Origin: an uncultured Bacteroidia bacterium
GTDB lineage: Bacteria > Bacteroidota > Bacteroidia > Bacteroidales > UBA932
Assembly: GCA_902785575.1 (NCBI GenBank)
Contig: CACZZF010000016.1
Location: 1-64,000 of the forward strand
Length of the DNA: 64,000 nucleotides
Direction of reading: 5' to 3'
In this document: piece by piece, positions 63,773 through 64,000 of the stretch
How positions within the stretch are numbered: position 1 is the stretch's first letter
How the letters are laid out: each line of letters begins with the position of its first letter
Made by a program: the position numbers and the translations under genes
Notes under the pieces: generated by a model
Database searches by the model: none
What the model was told of the DNA's origin: nothing
Seen by the model: only the letters and a program-made list of their open reading frames with translations

Positions 63773-64000
63773 TCAATTATTTTTAAGCAGTTTGAGAATT
63801 GAAGAATAGATACTATCGGCGTCAAGCCCGCATAGTTCTCTCTGTTCCCTCACGGGAGCCTGGGAGATGAATTTGTCCGGGACACCAAGGCCTTTGACAA
63901 TTGACTTCAAGCCATGCGAGGAGACATATTCACTTACTTCGCTGAACAAGCCGCCCATCAGGGCGCCGTCCTCGACGGTGATGATGGCTTTGAAGGCGGA
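63773..64000 (-). CDS. dxs: 1-deoxy-D-xylulose-5-phosphate synthase, C-terminal fragment
   Basis: Only the last about 75 residues are in the window. They read AIITVEDGALMGG at the edge, then FSEVSEYVSSHG, VPDKFISQAPVREQRE and LCGLDADSIYSSILKLL, matching the C-terminal domain of DXS (ITVEDG...GGFGSAV, D-x-FI-x-HG), the first enzyme of the MEP isoprenoid pathway. The upstream part is beyond the right edge. Confidence 0.85.
   Translation of the reverse strand, partial: SAFKAIITVEDGALMGGLFSEVSEYVSSHGLKSIVKGLGVPDKFISQAPVREQRELCGLDADSIYSSILKLLKNN

Overview
The window comes from a member of the Bacteroidota, most likely the order Bacteroidales; the genus is not identified. Three things support this. 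Many genes are preceded by a perfect or near-perfect TAnnTTTG (-7) element, and few have a recognisable Shine-Dalgarno sequence. There are many signal-peptide and lipoprotein glycoside hydrolases. The right edge has the conserved gene order tRNA-Thr/Tyr/Gly/Thr, tuf, tRNA-Trp, secE, nusG, rplK, rplA, rplJ, rplL, rpoB, rpoC.

Region 1 (1-5.7 kb) is a type I restriction-modification locus read leftwards: hsdM, a tyrosine recombinase, a half-length hsdS whose start codon overlaps the recombinase stop, a complete hsdS, a small membrane protein, and a further hsdS that runs off the left edge. The hsdS copies share a 60-bp perfect direct repeat, and two gene junctions share an identical 21-bp sequence. 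This looks like a cassette array for switching DNA specificity. Region 2 (5.7-7.6 kb) is a compact cassette: one AAA/DUF4143 ATPase gene with three iterons at exact 33-bp spacing, bracketed by 44-bp direct repeats copied from the 3' end of a neighbouring small gene. Decayed pieces of that small gene lie beyond it.

Region 3 (7.6-19.5 kb) holds accessory genes: a membrane protein, an M49-like lipoprotein that appears to have lost its zinc site, a DASS transporter, a DUF362 lipoprotein, a Fic protein with an A10 tract, a secreted beta-helix protein, a GntP transporter, a Tat-type PatB-like PLP enzyme and a DUF3298 lipoprotein.

Region 4 (19.5-41.2 kb) is a carbohydrate-degradation island. One tightly packed leftward operon reads GH106, GH51, GH2-like, GH20, DUF6067, DUF5107-TPR, GH123, isochorismatase-like hydrolase. 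It ends at a strong terminator, after which a separate gene encodes an unusual GH13-GH127 fusion. No SusC/SusD pair or regulator is present. The predicted activities (rhamnosidase, arabinofuranosidase, beta-glycosidase, hexosaminidase, N-acetylgalactosaminidase, amylase-like) point to mixed plant or host glycans.

Region 5 (41.3-50.6 kb) has a small secreted YKSDA-repeat protein, a complete PTS relay (secreted protein, MtlA-type EIICBA, HPr, a shortened enzyme I), which is unusual for Bacteroidales, and a lipoprotein with eight Ig-like repeats and a Cthe_2159-type domain. Region 6 (50.7-64 kb) is the conserved transcription/translation cluster, ending with the 3' part of dxs at the right edge.
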